From Archaeoglobus sp. UBA230 (GTDB lineage: Archaea > Halobacteriota > Archaeoglobi > Archaeoglobales > Archaeoglobaceae), in contig DAVR01000042.1 of NCBI GenBank assembly GCA_002507545.1, forward strand, positions 1-48,381: 48,381 nucleotides of DNA, in the 5' to 3' direction. Under the pieces are notes generated by a model, which had not been told where the DNA came from, ran no database searches, and saw only the letters and a list, made by a program, of their open reading frames with translations. The position numbers and the translations under genes are program-made. This document shows, piece by piece, positions 11,438-19,792 of the stretch (the stretch's first letter is position 1; each line of letters starts with the position of its first letter).

Positions 11438-11448
11438 ATGATAGGTAA
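11383..11448 (+). CDS. Possible second small leader ORF (TTG start) coupled to ADH synthase
   Basis: A TTG at 11383 lies 9 bases after the GGAGG core of SD1. It opens a 21-codon frame ending at TAA 11446-11448, which overlaps the first codons of the ADH synthase gene (ATG 11438) by 11 bases. The predicted peptide has Cys at 6 and 8 and Trp at 10 and resembles no known family. Its likely role, if translated, is coupling: ribosomes loading at the strong SD1 would end on top of the next start. The alternative is that SD1 serves no ORF and acts only as an RNA-pairing or ribosome-standby site. Confidence 0.3.
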   Translation: MVSGVCICLWSKNIRGVLYDR

Positions 11449-12211
11449 AAGAAGAAGGATGCAAAGAATACTTAAGAATGGAAGGTCAGTGATACTTCCA
11501 ATGGATCACGGAATCACTCAGCCAGAGAAAGGGATTGAAAAAGTTGACAGAGTCGTCGAAGTAGTACAGGAATATGTGGATGCCATAATTGTACATAAGG
11601 GAGTTGCGAAGAGGTCAGAGGTTATTGCAGAGATGGATGCAGGACTGATTATACATCTGAGCGGTTCTACGATGTGGGCTGAAGACCCGAATGACAAGAG
11701 ACTGGTGACAACCGTGGAGAAGGCAATCTCTCTGGGAGCGGATGGTGTAAGCATGCATGTAAATATCGGGAGCAAAACTGAAGCCGATCAAATCGAGAAA
11801 CTTGGTTACGTATCCGAGGTATGCGACTGGTATAGCATTCCGCTGCTTGCGATGATGTATCCGAGAGGGGATATTGAAGTCAACACTGAAACTGTAAAAC
11901 ATGCGGCAAGAATTGGCTATGAACTGGGAGCAGACATAATCAAGGTTCCTTACACCCTCAAGTTCGAGAAAGTGACAGCAATTTGTGATTTGCCTGTTGT
12001 CATAGCCGGAGGAAGTAAAGGGAGCGAATATGAACTTTACAAAAAAGTGGAAGATGCCATGAGCAGGGGTGCTGCTGGAGTCGCTGTTGGGAGAAATATA
12101 TTTAACAGTAGCCATCCAGCTAAGGTTGCCAAAGCACTGCACATGATAGTCCATAACAACCTGAGTGCAGAGGATGTGATAGAATATGAAGGAAATATGG
12201 TTGTTGGCTGA
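11438..12211 (+). CDS. aroA': 2-Amino-3,7-dideoxy-D-threo-hept-6-ulosonate (ADH) synthase, aldolase-like
   Basis: A 257-residue class I aldolase-fold enzyme. It starts the archaeal route to 3-dehydroquinate by joining 6-deoxy-5-ketofructose 1-phosphate with L-aspartate semialdehyde. It replaces DAHP synthase. The barrel motif PMDHGI is at residues 21-26 (Asp23 and His24 in the active site). The catalytic Tyr lies in MMYPRG (Tyr141) and the Schiff-base Lys is Lys169 in IIKVPYT. The C-terminal phosphate loops AGGSKGS and GRNIFNS are also visible. The start is ATG 11438, with SD GAGGTG at 11426-11431; a GTG at 11429 is in frame but would place the SD inside the gene. The 3' end overlaps the DHQ synthase II gene by 26 bases. 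It is the first enzyme gene of the aromatic operon, preceded by a peptide-coding leader. Confidence 0.95.
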   Translation: MIGKRRRMQRILKNGRSVILPMDHGITQPEKGIEKVDRVVEVVQEYVDAIIVHKGVAKRSEVIAEMDAGLIIHLSGSTMWAEDPNDKRLVTTVEKAISLGADGVSMHVNIGSKTEADQIEKLGYVSEVCDWYSIPLLAMMYPRGDIEVNTETVKHAARIGYELGADIIKVPYTLKFEKVTAICDLPVVIAGGSKGSEYELYKKVEDAMSRGAAGVAVGRNIFNSSHPAKVAKALHMIVHNNLSAEDVIEYEGNMVVG

Positions 12212-13160
12212 AACTGAAAGTTGGGAAGTTGCCAAGGAGATGCTGAAAGACGCGATCGAAATTGGATTCGACGGTGCTGTTGTAAGTGAGAAGTTTCTGG
12301 ACAAAGCGAAGAAGCTCGGCAGGATAAAACTCCTGCCCCTTGAGAAGGCTTTGATGAAAATAAGCTCAGCAGATGACCAGCTTAAGGCTGTTGAAAGTGG
12401 TGACGTCGTCATTTTGAAGTTTGAAGACTGGAAGGTTATTCCGCTTGAGAACATCGTAGCAATGAAAAAGGGTGGGAAGGTAATTGCTGCAGTTGATAAT
12501 ACCGACGATGCAAAGCTGGCTCTGACAACACTGGAAAAAGGAGCTGACGGCATAGCGGTCAGGGGCGATAGAGAAGAGCTGATGAGCTACTACAGATTAG
12601 TTAAAGAGCAGAAAGAGAGCATTGAACTTCTGAGAGGTAAAATTGTAGAAATAAAGCCTCTTGGAGTTGGTGAGAGAGTCTGCATTGATACCGTAACACT
12701 GATGACTCCCGGAGAGGGGATGCTTGTTGGCAACAGGTCTGCTTTCATGTTTCTTGTGGCAAGTGAGAGTGAAGAAAGTGAGTATGTCGCTTCAAGACCT
12801 TTCAGAGTAAACGCCGGAAGTGTCAACGCTTATCTGAAGGTGGGAAACAAGACGAAGTATCTTGCAGAGCTTAAGGCTGGGGATGGAGTTGAGATTGTGA
12901 GGTATGACGGAAAAGTGAGAGAGAGCTACGTGGGTAGAGTTAAGATTGAGAGGAGACCGCTTATCCTTGTCAAGGCTTCTGTGAATGGAGAAGTAGGTAG
13001 CATCATACTCCAGAACGCTGAAACGATAAAGCTTATCGCTCCAGATGGAAAGCACATTTCGGTTTCTGAACTGAAGGAAGGTGATGAAGTGCTTATCTGG
13101 ATTGGTGAAAAGGCGAGACATTTTGGTGTTGAAGTTGATGAATTTATTGTGGAGAGATGA
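12186..13160 (+). CDS. aroB': 3-Dehydroquinate synthase II
   Basis: A 324-residue archaeal DHQ synthase II. It oxidatively deaminates and cyclises the ADH synthase product to 3-dehydroquinate with NAD, and is unrelated to bacterial AroB. The family is recognisable from the N-terminal MKEIWLLAE, the central block GVGERVCIDTVTLMTPGEGMLVG (near 177-199) and the following FLVASESEESEYVASRPFRVNAG run. Length is normal for the family. The start at ATG 12186 lies inside the end of the ADH synthase gene, and the stop forms an ATGA overlap with aroD, so translation of the three genes is probably coupled. Confidence 0.96.
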   Translation: MKEIWLLAETESWEVAKEMLKDAIEIGFDGAVVSEKFLDKAKKLGRIKLLPLEKALMKISSADDQLKAVESGDVVILKFEDWKVIPLENIVAMKKGGKVIAAVDNTDDAKLALTTLEKGADGIAVRGDREELMSYYRLVKEQKESIELLRGKIVEIKPLGVGERVCIDTVTLMTPGEGMLVGNRSAFMFLVASESEESEYVASRPFRVNAGSVNAYLKVGNKTKYLAELKAGDGVEIVRYDGKVRESYVGRVKIERRPLILVKASVNGEVGSIILQNAETIKLIAPDGKHISVSELKEGDEVLIWIGEKARHFGVEVDEFIVER

Positions 13161-13765
13161 AGCTCGTTGCCACAGTTTCAAGCCTTAAAGAGGTAAAGCT
13201 GGCAGAGAAGGCCGATTTAATCGAAATCAGGCTTGATCTGTTCAATAGAGTTTGGGAAGCCATTGACGAGATAAGAGGGATTGAAAAGGAGATAATTGCA
13301 ACCTGCAGAAGAGAGAGAGATGGTGGGAAGTTCACAGGAAGAGAGGAGGAAAGAATCGAGGCTTTGAGAAAGTTCGCTGAGGAGACCAATGTGGCCTATG
13401 TAGATGTTGAGTGTGACATGCCAGATTCCGCCTTCAATTTTGATTGTGAAATAATCGAATCATACCATAACTTTAAGGAGACGCCTGACTATTCAGAACT
13501 CAGGAGTATTGTTGAGGGCAAACGGGGAGACCTTGTTAAGGTCGTGACGATGGGGAGGAGCAAAAAAGATGTTGGAAAGATTGTCAAACTCCTTCTGGAA
13601 TTTGAGGGTGTGATTGCTTTTCTTATGGGCAAAGAGTTTTCCTTCACCCGCATAATGGCTGCCTACTTGGGGTCACCCTTCATTTACTGCCATGTTGGCG
13701 AATCCAAAGCTCCGGGACAGATTCATCTTAATGACGCCTACAAGATACTGAAAACTCTGGGGTGA
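13157..13765 (+). CDS. aroD: Type I 3-dehydroquinate dehydratase
   Basis: A 202-residue class I dehydroquinase that turns 3-dehydroquinate into 3-dehydroshikimate through a Schiff base. The entry strand IEIRLDLF (22-29), the general-base His104 in ESYHNFKETP, and the Schiff-base Lys128 in LVKVVTMGRS are all present. The C-terminal lid FIYCHVGESKAPGQI contains the usual substrate-contact Ser and Gln. It is shorter than bacterial AroD (about 250), as archaeal forms tend to be. Its ATG overlaps the stop of the DHQ synthase II gene (ATGA). Confidence 0.96.
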   Translation: MKLVATVSSLKEVKLAEKADLIEIRLDLFNRVWEAIDEIRGIEKEIIATCRRERDGGKFTGREEERIEALRKFAEETNVAYVDVECDMPDSAFNFDCEIIESYHNFKETPDYSELRSIVEGKRGDLVKVVTMGRSKKDVGKIVKLLLEFEGVIAFLMGKEFSFTRIMAAYLGSPFIYCHVGESKAPGQIHLNDAYKILKTLG

Positions 13766-13770
13766 TATGT

Positions 13771-15630
13771 TTGAAAATTCTGATTTATGGCGTTGGGAAC
13801 ATGGGGGAGCTTTTCAGAGACCTGTTCTACAGTAGAGGTTACTATGTAAAGGGATACGATATTGACGAGATGAAAAGAGATACAAACACCGTTTCAGGCT
13901 TTGATGTGATTTTTGTTTGCACACCCATGTATGCGCTTGAAGAATCTATCAAACATCTGATGAGGGAGGCTGACCCAACATCCCTCCTCGTTGACATTTC
14001 CTCAGTAAAGAAGGATTCAATTCCAATCTTTGAGAAATCTGGTTTTGACTTTCTCAGCATTCACCCTATGTTTGGGGGTGACAGTGAGATTGCACTTTCG
14101 AATATTATCGTAGTTCACGAGTCGGGAAGAGAAGAGGAGAGAGCGATCCTTAATGAGTTCATAAAGAGCGGAGCGGTGATAAGCAAGCTGGATGTTGAGG
14201 AGCACGACAGGAAGATGGCAGAGATTCAGGGTGTGGCTCATTTTCTGCTTGTCTCGATGGCCGATTTTCTGAGATACAAGAAAGATGAACTAAGATACGC
14301 CTCTCCGATTTTTACAGTTCTTTACAAACTTGCAAGCAGGATAATCAACCAGAACTGGGAAATGTATTACAGGATTCAGAAAAACGCTGAAGATGTGAGG
14401 CAGCAATTTTTAGAAAGAGCTTTGAAGCTCCACGAAAATTTAAAGAACTATGATAAGTTTAGAGAAACTTTTGAGGATTTGAGGAAGATTTACACTGATT
14501 ACGAATCGAGCACGATAATCTTGGAGGCTTACAAAGCGACGAAGAGAGTCGAGAACCTTGATGAACTCAGGGGACTCATAAGGTCTATTGACTCCCTCCT
14601 ACTCAGGTTGATAGAGAGGAGGGTAGAGGCTGCAAGAGAAATAGCGAGAATAAAGGCTGAGAGGGGTGAACCTATAGAGATCAAAGATGTGGAAGAAGAG
14701 AAGATAAGGGATGTGATTTCAAAAACCGGACTTAACCCCATTAGGGTGAAGGATATCTTTGAAAGCATAATGGCACTTACAAAGGAGGAGGAATACAGAG
14801 TTACTGGGATACAAAGAACCGTTGCCGTTCTCGGTCCTCAAGGTAGCTTTAGCGATGAAATGGCACTAAAGCTTGTCGGTTCGAGAGTGCCATTGAGATA
14901 CTGCGCCACAACAGATGAGATTATAAAGCTGGTTGAAAGGGGTGAAGTTGATTTTGGTATTGTTCCCATTGAGAACTCGGTTAACGGAACAGTTCTACCA
15001 GTCCTTGACGCTTTAATGAGCCACGATGTTGAGGTTTTTGGCGAGGCAAGGCTTGAAGTTAATCATTGCCTCGTCGCGAAACGTAAGATTGAGCTGAAGG
15101 ATATCAAGACCATCTACTCTCATCCTCAGGCAGTTGCACAGTGCATGGGATTCATAAACAACTATCTGCCAAATGCAAGCATTCGTTACACGTCTTCGAC
15201 AAGCGATGCTGCAAAAATGCTCGATGATTATTCTGCAGCGATAATGTCAGAAAATGCCGCAAGGTTCTACAGGCTGCATGTGCTGAGGAAGGGAATTCAG
15301 GATTTGAAGGGACGAAACATAACGAGGTTTTACCTGATAAGGCGTAAAACTGGTAGGAGAGAAGGGAAGATTACCTCTCTTTTCTTTGGAGTTGAAGATA
15401 GACCGGGAGCGCTGAAGGATGTTTTAGAGGTGTTTTACAGGAAAGGATTCAACCTGAGAAAGCTTGAATCAAGACCCGCAGGGACGGGATTGGGAGACTA
15501 CGTCTTCTTCGTTGAAGTGGAAGCGTCACTCAGTGAGGATGATCTAAAAGACCTTAAGAACGTTACAGCATTCTACAAGGTGGTAGGGGTATTTGATGAG
15601 ATCGAAACCCTGGACGTGTATAATTTCTGA
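13771..15630 (+). CDS. pheA: TyrA-AroQ-PheA-ACT fusion: prephenate dehydrogenase / chorismate mutase / prephenate dehydratase
   Basis: A 619-residue multifunctional enzyme that takes chorismate towards both Phe and Tyr. Residues 1-240 are a prephenate dehydrogenase with NAD-binding IYGVGNMGE (4-12) and HPMFGG near 93-98. Residues about 265-345 are an AroQ chorismate mutase helix bundle (IDSLLLRLIERRVEAAREIARIK pattern). Residues about 348-525 are prephenate dehydratase (VAVLGPQGSFS, VPIENSVNG, and the catalytic TRF near 517). Residues about 535-615 are an ACT domain with the Phe-binding ESRP motif near 565. The ACT domain points to feedback by phenylalanine. I prefer TTG 13771, 5 bases after the aroD stop and after SD GGGTGA. 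A GTG at 13762 in the same frame adds three residues. Similar fusions are known in Archaeoglobus. Confidence 0.95.
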   Translation: MKILIYGVGNMGELFRDLFYSRGYYVKGYDIDEMKRDTNTVSGFDVIFVCTPMYALEESIKHLMREADPTSLLVDISSVKKDSIPIFEKSGFDFLSIHPMFGGDSEIALSNIIVVHESGREEERAILNEFIKSGAVISKLDVEEHDRKMAEIQGVAHFLLVSMADFLRYKKDELRYASPIFTVLYKLASRIINQNWEMYYRIQKNAEDVRQQFLERALKLHENLKNYDKFRETFEDLRKIYTDYESSTIILEAYKATKRVENLDELRGLIRSIDSLLLRLIERRVEAAREIARIKAERGEPIEIKDVEEEKIRDVISKTGLNPIRVKDIFESIMALTKEEEYRVTGIQRTVAVLGPQGSFSDEMALKLVGSRVPLRYCATTDEIIKLVERGEVDFGIVPIENSVNGTVLPVLDALMSHDVEVFGEARLEVNHCLVAKRKIELKDIKTIYSHPQAVAQCMGFINNYLPNASIRYTSSTSDAAKMLDDYSAAIMSENAARFYRLHVLRKGIQDLKGRNITRFYLIRRKTGRREGKITSLFFGVEDRPGALKDVLEVFYRKGFNLRKLESRPAGTGLGDYVFFVEVEASLSEDDLKDLKNVTAFYKVVGVFDEIETLDVYNF

Positions 15631-15632
15631 CC

Positions 15633-16100
15633 TCAAACAAGTCTAAAAAATAGGGTGTAGAGAACCAGTACAACCAGTACAACAACTTTCAGAATCCAAT
15701 ATCTGTCAAAATAACTCTTTGCGAAGAGATAAAGTGTCAAGTAGAGGAACACAAGTGTGCTAAGGAAATTAAGCATGCCGGGATAAAGAATGTACATGGC
15801 TAAACTCAATAAGATGCCAAAAGGTGCCAGATACTTAAGCAGAGCCATGTAACCTCTACCATAAGTCACGTCCAGCACGGGATAACCTTTATCTACCTTT
15901 TCAAGTGGCTCCGGCAATTCTTCAATCGGAAGTTCCATAAAAACCGTTCCAACAAAACCGCATCGGTTACATCTGTAGCTGTAAAGAGCGCCAAAAGCGA
16001 CTGCTGCCGGAATGGAGAGATCGGGAGAAATATCAGCGCTTCTGCAGACCGGACAGATTCTGACGTTCTTCATTTTATTTTTCAAGTCACCACGTTTCAT
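15633..16100 (-). CDS. Small zinc-ribbon membrane protein, unknown function
   Basis: A 155-residue protein that I do not recognise by function. Residues 17-50 form a zinc ribbon (CPVC near 17-20, CNRC near 44-47). After a charged linker come three hydrophobic segments (about 90-107, 109-127 and 135-153), so the ribbon likely faces the cytoplasm from a membrane anchor. The start is uncertain: ATG 16100 overlaps the end of the nitroreductase gene by 14 bases, while an internal ATG at 16073 would start just before the ribbon. It lies tail to tail with pheA, two bases apart. Confidence 0.65.
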   Translation of the reverse strand: MKRGDLKNKMKNVRICPVCRSADISPDLSIPAAVAFGALYSYRCNRCGFVGTVFMELPIEELPEPLEKVDKGYPVLDVTYGRGYMALLKYLAPFGILLSLAMYILYPGMLNFLSTLVFLYLTLYLFAKSYFDRYWILKVVVLVVLVLYTLFFRLV

Positions 16101-16608
16101 AGTGTGTTAGCATGCTTACAGGATACCTGCTTCTTCTACCCGGATTCTCCGCTGGATGCCCTATTGGCACGATCGCCATCGGTCTTACGAACTCCGGAAG
16201 ATTCAAGATTCTGGATACCTCTCTCTCATCGAAGGCACCAACCCAAACAGCTCCGAGATCAAGAGCTGTTACAGCCAGTAGTATGTTCTCAACCGCTGCT
16301 GTTGCATCCTGCTCAGCATAGAGCTTTCCTCTTTCCCCATAAACCCTCATGCTTCTCGGATAGTTCGCACACACAACGACAACAACCGGAGCTTCGGCGA
16401 TGAACATCTGCTTCAACGCCGCTTTTGCCAGTTTGATCTTCCTCTCTTTGTCCCTAACAACAACAAAATCCCTCGCCTGCAAATTTCCGGCTGACGGAGC
16501 GGCGTTGGCAGCTTCCAGTATGAGTTGAAGAGTTTTATCGTCAATATCATCACTGGTGAATCTCCTTATCGAGACCCTCTTAAAAATTAACTCGAGTCTT
16601 TCCTTCAT
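16087..16608 (-). CDS. Nitroreductase-family FMN oxidoreductase
   Basis: A 173-residue single-domain nitroreductase fold that probably works as an FMN-bound dimer with NAD(P)H. The N-terminal FMN phosphate motif SIRRFT (13-18), the APSAGNLQ loop near 36-43, and the C-terminal [16 protein letters not shown] stretch are typical. [22 protein letters not shown] near 104-125 is the usual core helix. The physiological substrate cannot be told. It is followed by the small zinc-ribbon gene with a short overlap. The TAAAGAATTTAATG region just upstream (about 16625-16645) separates it from livM. Confidence 0.88.
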   Translation of the reverse strand: MKERLELIFKRVSIRRFTSDDIDDKTLQLILEAANAAPSAGNLQARDFVVVRDKERKIKLAKAALKQMFIAEAPVVVVVCANYPRSMRVYGERGKLYAEQDATAAVENILLAVTALDLGAVWVGAFDEREVSRILNLPEFVRPMAIVPIGHPAENPGRRSRYPVSMLTHYETW

Positions 16609-16645
16609 GGAATAATTTTTGCAAGGGGTTTAAAGAATTTAATGT

Positions 16646-17596
16646 TTAAGCCTTTTCCTCAATCCTCTCTCTGAGTTCATGGAAGAATCCACGTGGCATT
16701 AAAATTCCGATTGCAATCAGAATTGCGTAAAGTACTATTTCATCGTTTATCGGGAGCGATGCAATGTCTATCAAATCCCTCAGCCACCAGTTCTTGGCGA
16801 GGTAAATGACAATAGCTCCGATCAAAGGTCCATAAATTGTTCCAAGACCACCAAGAACTGCGGATAAAATTACGAGAAGCATGAGAGGGATATCATATAG
16901 CTCCGGGCCGACTGTATAGCGGTAGTTCACAATTGCCGCTCCAGCTATGCCAGCGAAAAAGGAGCTGAGAACGAACGCCAATACCTTGTATTTTGTCGTA
17001 TCTATCCCGATTGACTCTGCAAGTTCCTCGCTATCCCTTACAGCCATAAACCTTAATCCTATCCTGCTTTTTACAATCCTACGCATCGCAGCAAGTGAGA
17101 CGAGGAGTAGAGCAAGGGAAAAGTAGTATTTTGACAGAGTGGTGTCAAGCAAAGAGTATCCTGCTATCGAGAATCCCTCTTCTCCACCAAAAACGTCTCT
17201 CCAAATGAAAACCGTCTGCATAAAGACAAGGGGAAGAATAGCTGTCACGAGTGAGAAGTAATATCCCCTCAATCTAAGAGTGATTATGCCAATAAAAAAG
17301 CCAACGAGTGCTGCTGCAAGTCCACCAAGGATTATTGCAGCTAAGGGGTGAATTGCAATTCCTATTCTCATTGGAGTCTGGAGCAGTGCTGCGATGTATG
17401 CCCCAAGTCCCACGAAGGTCGTATGACCGAGATTTACCTGCCCTGTATAGCCCACCATCAGGTCCCAACTTATCACAACGATTGCAAAGAGATACGTGAG
17501 GCCGATGAGATAAAGGTACGCTTCTGGAATTACTACCGGAAGAGCTGCGGAGACGAGAATCATTAAAACTCCAAAAAGCTTTAGGATACTCTTCAT
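16646..17596 (-). CDS. livM: Branched-chain amino acid ABC transporter permease LivM
   Basis: A 316-residue inner-membrane permease with about nine hydrophobic segments. The LivM-type loop GYTGQVNLGHTTFVGLGAY near 49-67 is a clear marker. The cytoplasmic coupling region RLRGYYFSLVTAILPLVF and the conserved RDSEELAESIGIDTTKYKVLAF near 185-208 contact the ATPases. Its start overlaps the livH stop by 4 bases, so the pair is translationally coupled. With LivH it forms the channel for Leu/Ile/Val or related substrates delivered by the LivJ-type binding protein. Confidence 0.95.
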   Translation of the reverse strand: MKSILKLFGVLMILVSAALPVVIPEAYLYLIGLTYLFAIVVISWDLMVGYTGQVNLGHTTFVGLGAYIAALLQTPMRIGIAIHPLAAIILGGLAAALVGFFIGIITLRLRGYYFSLVTAILPLVFMQTVFIWRDVFGGEEGFSIAGYSLLDTTLSKYYFSLALLLVSLAAMRRIVKSRIGLRFMAVRDSEELAESIGIDTTKYKVLAFVLSSFFAGIAGAAIVNYRYTVGPELYDIPLMLLVILSAVLGGLGTIYGPLIGAIVIYLAKNWWLRDLIDIASLPINDEIVLYAILIAIGILMPRGFFHELRERIEEKA

Positions 17597-18447
17597 TCTT
17601 CCACCCCAAATAACCCTGTTGGTCTCACAACCAGTATCGTCACTATTGCAAGCAGCATGACAAATTCAGACCATCTTGCTCCAAGAAATGTTATCGTCAG
17701 GACCAGTATGTAGCCCACTATGAAAGACGAGACTATGCTTCCTCTCAAACTACCAAGCCCACCGAGTATGACTATGGCAAAGGCGTAAATTAAAGCTTTG
17801 AGCGAGGTTTCAGGAGATATCGCGAAAATCTGTGCATAAAGGATGCCAGCAAATCCCGCAAGAATAGATGAAAGAACCATAACAAGAATAAAGACCTTCT
17901 CAACATCTATCCCAATAAGCATTGCCGCCTCACTGTCTTGTGATGTAGCAATTATCTTCTTTCCGATGCTCGTTTTTGAGACCATGAGGTCAAGGGAGAC
18001 CAAAGATGTTACAGCGAGAACAAAAGATGCTATTCTCATATTTGTAACCTTAACATTGTTTAGCTCTACAACTCCCTGAACTAAGGGAAGCATGGAAATC
18101 CCCTTGTCACCAAAATTAACAAGTAAAATCTGCTGAATGAGGAGAGCAAGGGCAAGGGTTATGATTATGACCATCACCTCGTTTTTACGAACCGGTCGGG
18201 TTAACAGGTAAACGAGAAGTCCGAGCAAACCTGAGACTGCCAAACCGGCGAGAATGCTTAGATAAACGTTAAATCCACTTCCAGAAAGTAAAAATGCCAC
18301 ATAAGCCGCACAAACAAAAGCTGCACCATGAGCGAAGTTCAGAATTCTCGATACTCCAAAAATTAAGGAGAAACCTGAGGCCACGAGACCCCAGATTCCC
18401 CCAACGACCGTGCCAAATACTATGATCTTGAGCAGGACATCTATCAT
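17593..18447 (-). CDS. livH: Branched-chain amino acid ABC transporter permease LivH
   Basis: A 284-residue permease with about eight membrane segments. LivH hallmarks are GLVASGFSLIFGVSRILNFAHGAAF near 20-44 and the cytoplasmic loop ATSQDSEAAMLIGIDVEKV near 174-192. A Gly-rich YAFAIVILGGLGSLRGSIVSSFIVGY segment near 220-245 follows. It lies 33 bases after the binding-protein gene on the minus strand and overlaps livM. The gap holds CAGGT just before ATG but no strong SD. Confidence 0.95.
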   Translation of the reverse strand: MIDVLLKIIVFGTVVGGIWGLVASGFSLIFGVSRILNFAHGAAFVCAAYVAFLLSGSGFNVYLSILAGLAVSGLLGLLVYLLTRPVRKNEVMVIIITLALALLIQQILLVNFGDKGISMLPLVQGVVELNNVKVTNMRIASFVLAVTSLVSLDLMVSKTSIGKKIIATSQDSEAAMLIGIDVEKVFILVMVLSSILAGFAGILYAQIFAISPETSLKALIYAFAIVILGGLGSLRGSIVSSFIVGYILVLTITFLGARWSEFVMLLAIVTILVVRPTGLFGVEE

Positions 18448-18480
18448 GTACCTGCTGCGTTATCTAAGTGTTTATTTACC

Positions 18481-19740
18481 TTACTCAATCCATGGTGGTA
18501 GCTTTAGCTCTCCATTCGCAACGCTCTCTGGATAGATGATGTATTGCTTCCCGTCCTGCCACTGTGATATCCAGTTCCTGACGTAGTTGTCACCCCACAT
18601 CAGGTCGTGGTTTTTGTAGAAGGCAATAGGTCTTGTCAGCTCGATGGGATTTGAGGCGTCGAACTTCTCGAGATACTTCACCAGAACATCCGGGTCAAAG
18701 GGGTCCTTCTCACCAGCCTTTGCTGCCATCTCGACCACTGTCTTGTAGAGGTAAACTGCATCATAAGCTCCATACGCCTGATGCGACTCTGGATAATGGC
18801 CGTACTTCTTCTTGTAGGCATCAACAAACTCCTTGCATTTCTCTGTCGGAGGAGCAGTAATGAGAGCACCACCATCAGCGAGGAATATCTCGTAATTTGC
18901 CATTCCATTTGTCTTGTTGTAGAATTCAGCATCTATCGCAGCAAGGTCATGCCCGGCAAGCAGAATGTTCGGTTTCAGCGTTGCCCATTGCTTGGTCAGT
19001 ATATCCCCTGTACCGGCAATCGCAAGTATTGGCATTATGAGGTCGGCATCCAAGCTCTCAGCTTCGTGAATAAGCTGCTCGTATTCTGAATAGCCTCTGG
19101 GAACTCTGACATCTTTGACAATTTCAACCCCTTGCTCTTCGAGCAGGGGTGTGAGAGCCTCTACAACAGGGTCTGTCCAAACGTGCTCGTCCCTGATTAT
19201 GTAAACCTTCTTGACATCATATCCGCTGTCTCTCAGGAATCTAACCATATCAGCCAGATCAAGTGCAAAGGTTGAGCCGTTGTTTTGAGTAACCCTGAAC
19301 CAGTACTTATACCTTTCATAATTCTCAGCGACCTTTTTGGCGTGTGCAGGTGACGACGCATCTGCAAGAAATAGGGTTTTTGTTTCTGCCATCGTCTCCA
19401 TCATCGTAAGCATTACACCGCTCGAAAAACCACCGATTATGACATCAGCATTTTCTATGGTCGCAAGTCTCCTGAACTCTGTTGAGGCTGTATTAGAATC
19501 AAGCTTGGTGTCTCCCACAACCACCTCAACCGGATGTCCGAGTATACCCCCCTGTGCGTTTATTTCCTCCGCAGCCAGCTTCACAGCTTTTTCTTCTGCC
19601 ATCCCCTCAGGTAGAGACATGGGACCAATTACACCGATTACCACCTTTTCTCTTTCAGTCTTCTGTCCTCCCTGCACACATAGCGACGTTATAGCAGCGA
19701 GCAGTATTAAGGCTGTTAGCACAGCTTTAGCATATCTCAT
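18481..19740 (-). CDS. livJ: Branched-chain amino acid ABC transporter substrate-binding protein (LivJ/LivK type)
   Basis: A 419-residue extracytoplasmic binding protein. The N-terminus (about 1-21) is a signal peptide: MRYAKAV, a hydrophobic core, then a Cys near 22 that could be lipidated, although the box TSLC is not a perfect lipobox. The mature part has the type I periplasmic-binding fold with VVIGVIGPMS, the AAEEINAQGGILGHPVEVVVGD opening, and YEKYGHYPESH-like family motifs in the C-lobe. The start is ATG 19740; its A lies 27 bases from the TATA centre at 19766, so the mRNA is leaderless. An upstream GTG at 19755 would put the start too close to the TATA. The gene leads livJHM and is divergent from livGF. 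Confidence 0.93.
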   Translation of the reverse strand: MRYAKAVLTALILLAAITSLCVQGGQKTEREKVVIGVIGPMSLPEGMAEEKAVKLAAEEINAQGGILGHPVEVVVGDTKLDSNTASTEFRRLATIENADVIIGGFSSGVMLTMMETMAETKTLFLADASSPAHAKKVAENYERYKYWFRVTQNNGSTFALDLADMVRFLRDSGYDVKKVYIIRDEHVWTDPVVEALTPLLEEQGVEIVKDVRVPRGYSEYEQLIHEAESLDADLIMPILAIAGTGDILTKQWATLKPNILLAGHDLAAIDAEFYNKTNGMANYEIFLADGGALITAPPTEKCKEFVDAYKKKYGHYPESHQAYGAYDAVYLYKTVVEMAAKAGEKDPFDPDVLVKYLEKFDASNPIELTRPIAFYKNHDLMWGDNYVRNWISQWQDGKQYIIYPESVANGELKLPPWIE

Positions 19741-19761
19741 GTTGTGGATGAGCACAGCAAA

Positions 19762-19771
19762 GTATTTAAAC
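19762..19771. promoter_or_regulatory. Shared bidirectional TATA box for livJ and livG
   Basis: GTATTTAAAC has a palindromic TTTAAA core. It is centred 26 bases before the livG ATG on the plus strand and 27 bases before the livJ ATG on the minus strand. Only one such element lies in the 52-bp gap between the two starts, so both leaderless transcripts probably fire from it in opposite directions. Confidence 0.6.
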
Positions 19772-19792
19772 CTTCCTCAAACACAACGAATC

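Noticed and set aside
11615-12553. 312-codon minus-strand frame opposite the ADH and DHQ synthase genes
   Set aside because: Its translation is low-complexity Ser/Phe-rich and matches no family; the plus strand carries two clear enzymes.
19337-19792. N-terminal extension of LivG by about 150 codons
   Set aside because: It is antisense to the livJ coding region. LivG family proteins start at MLKVKDV, and the TATA box fits a start at 19793.
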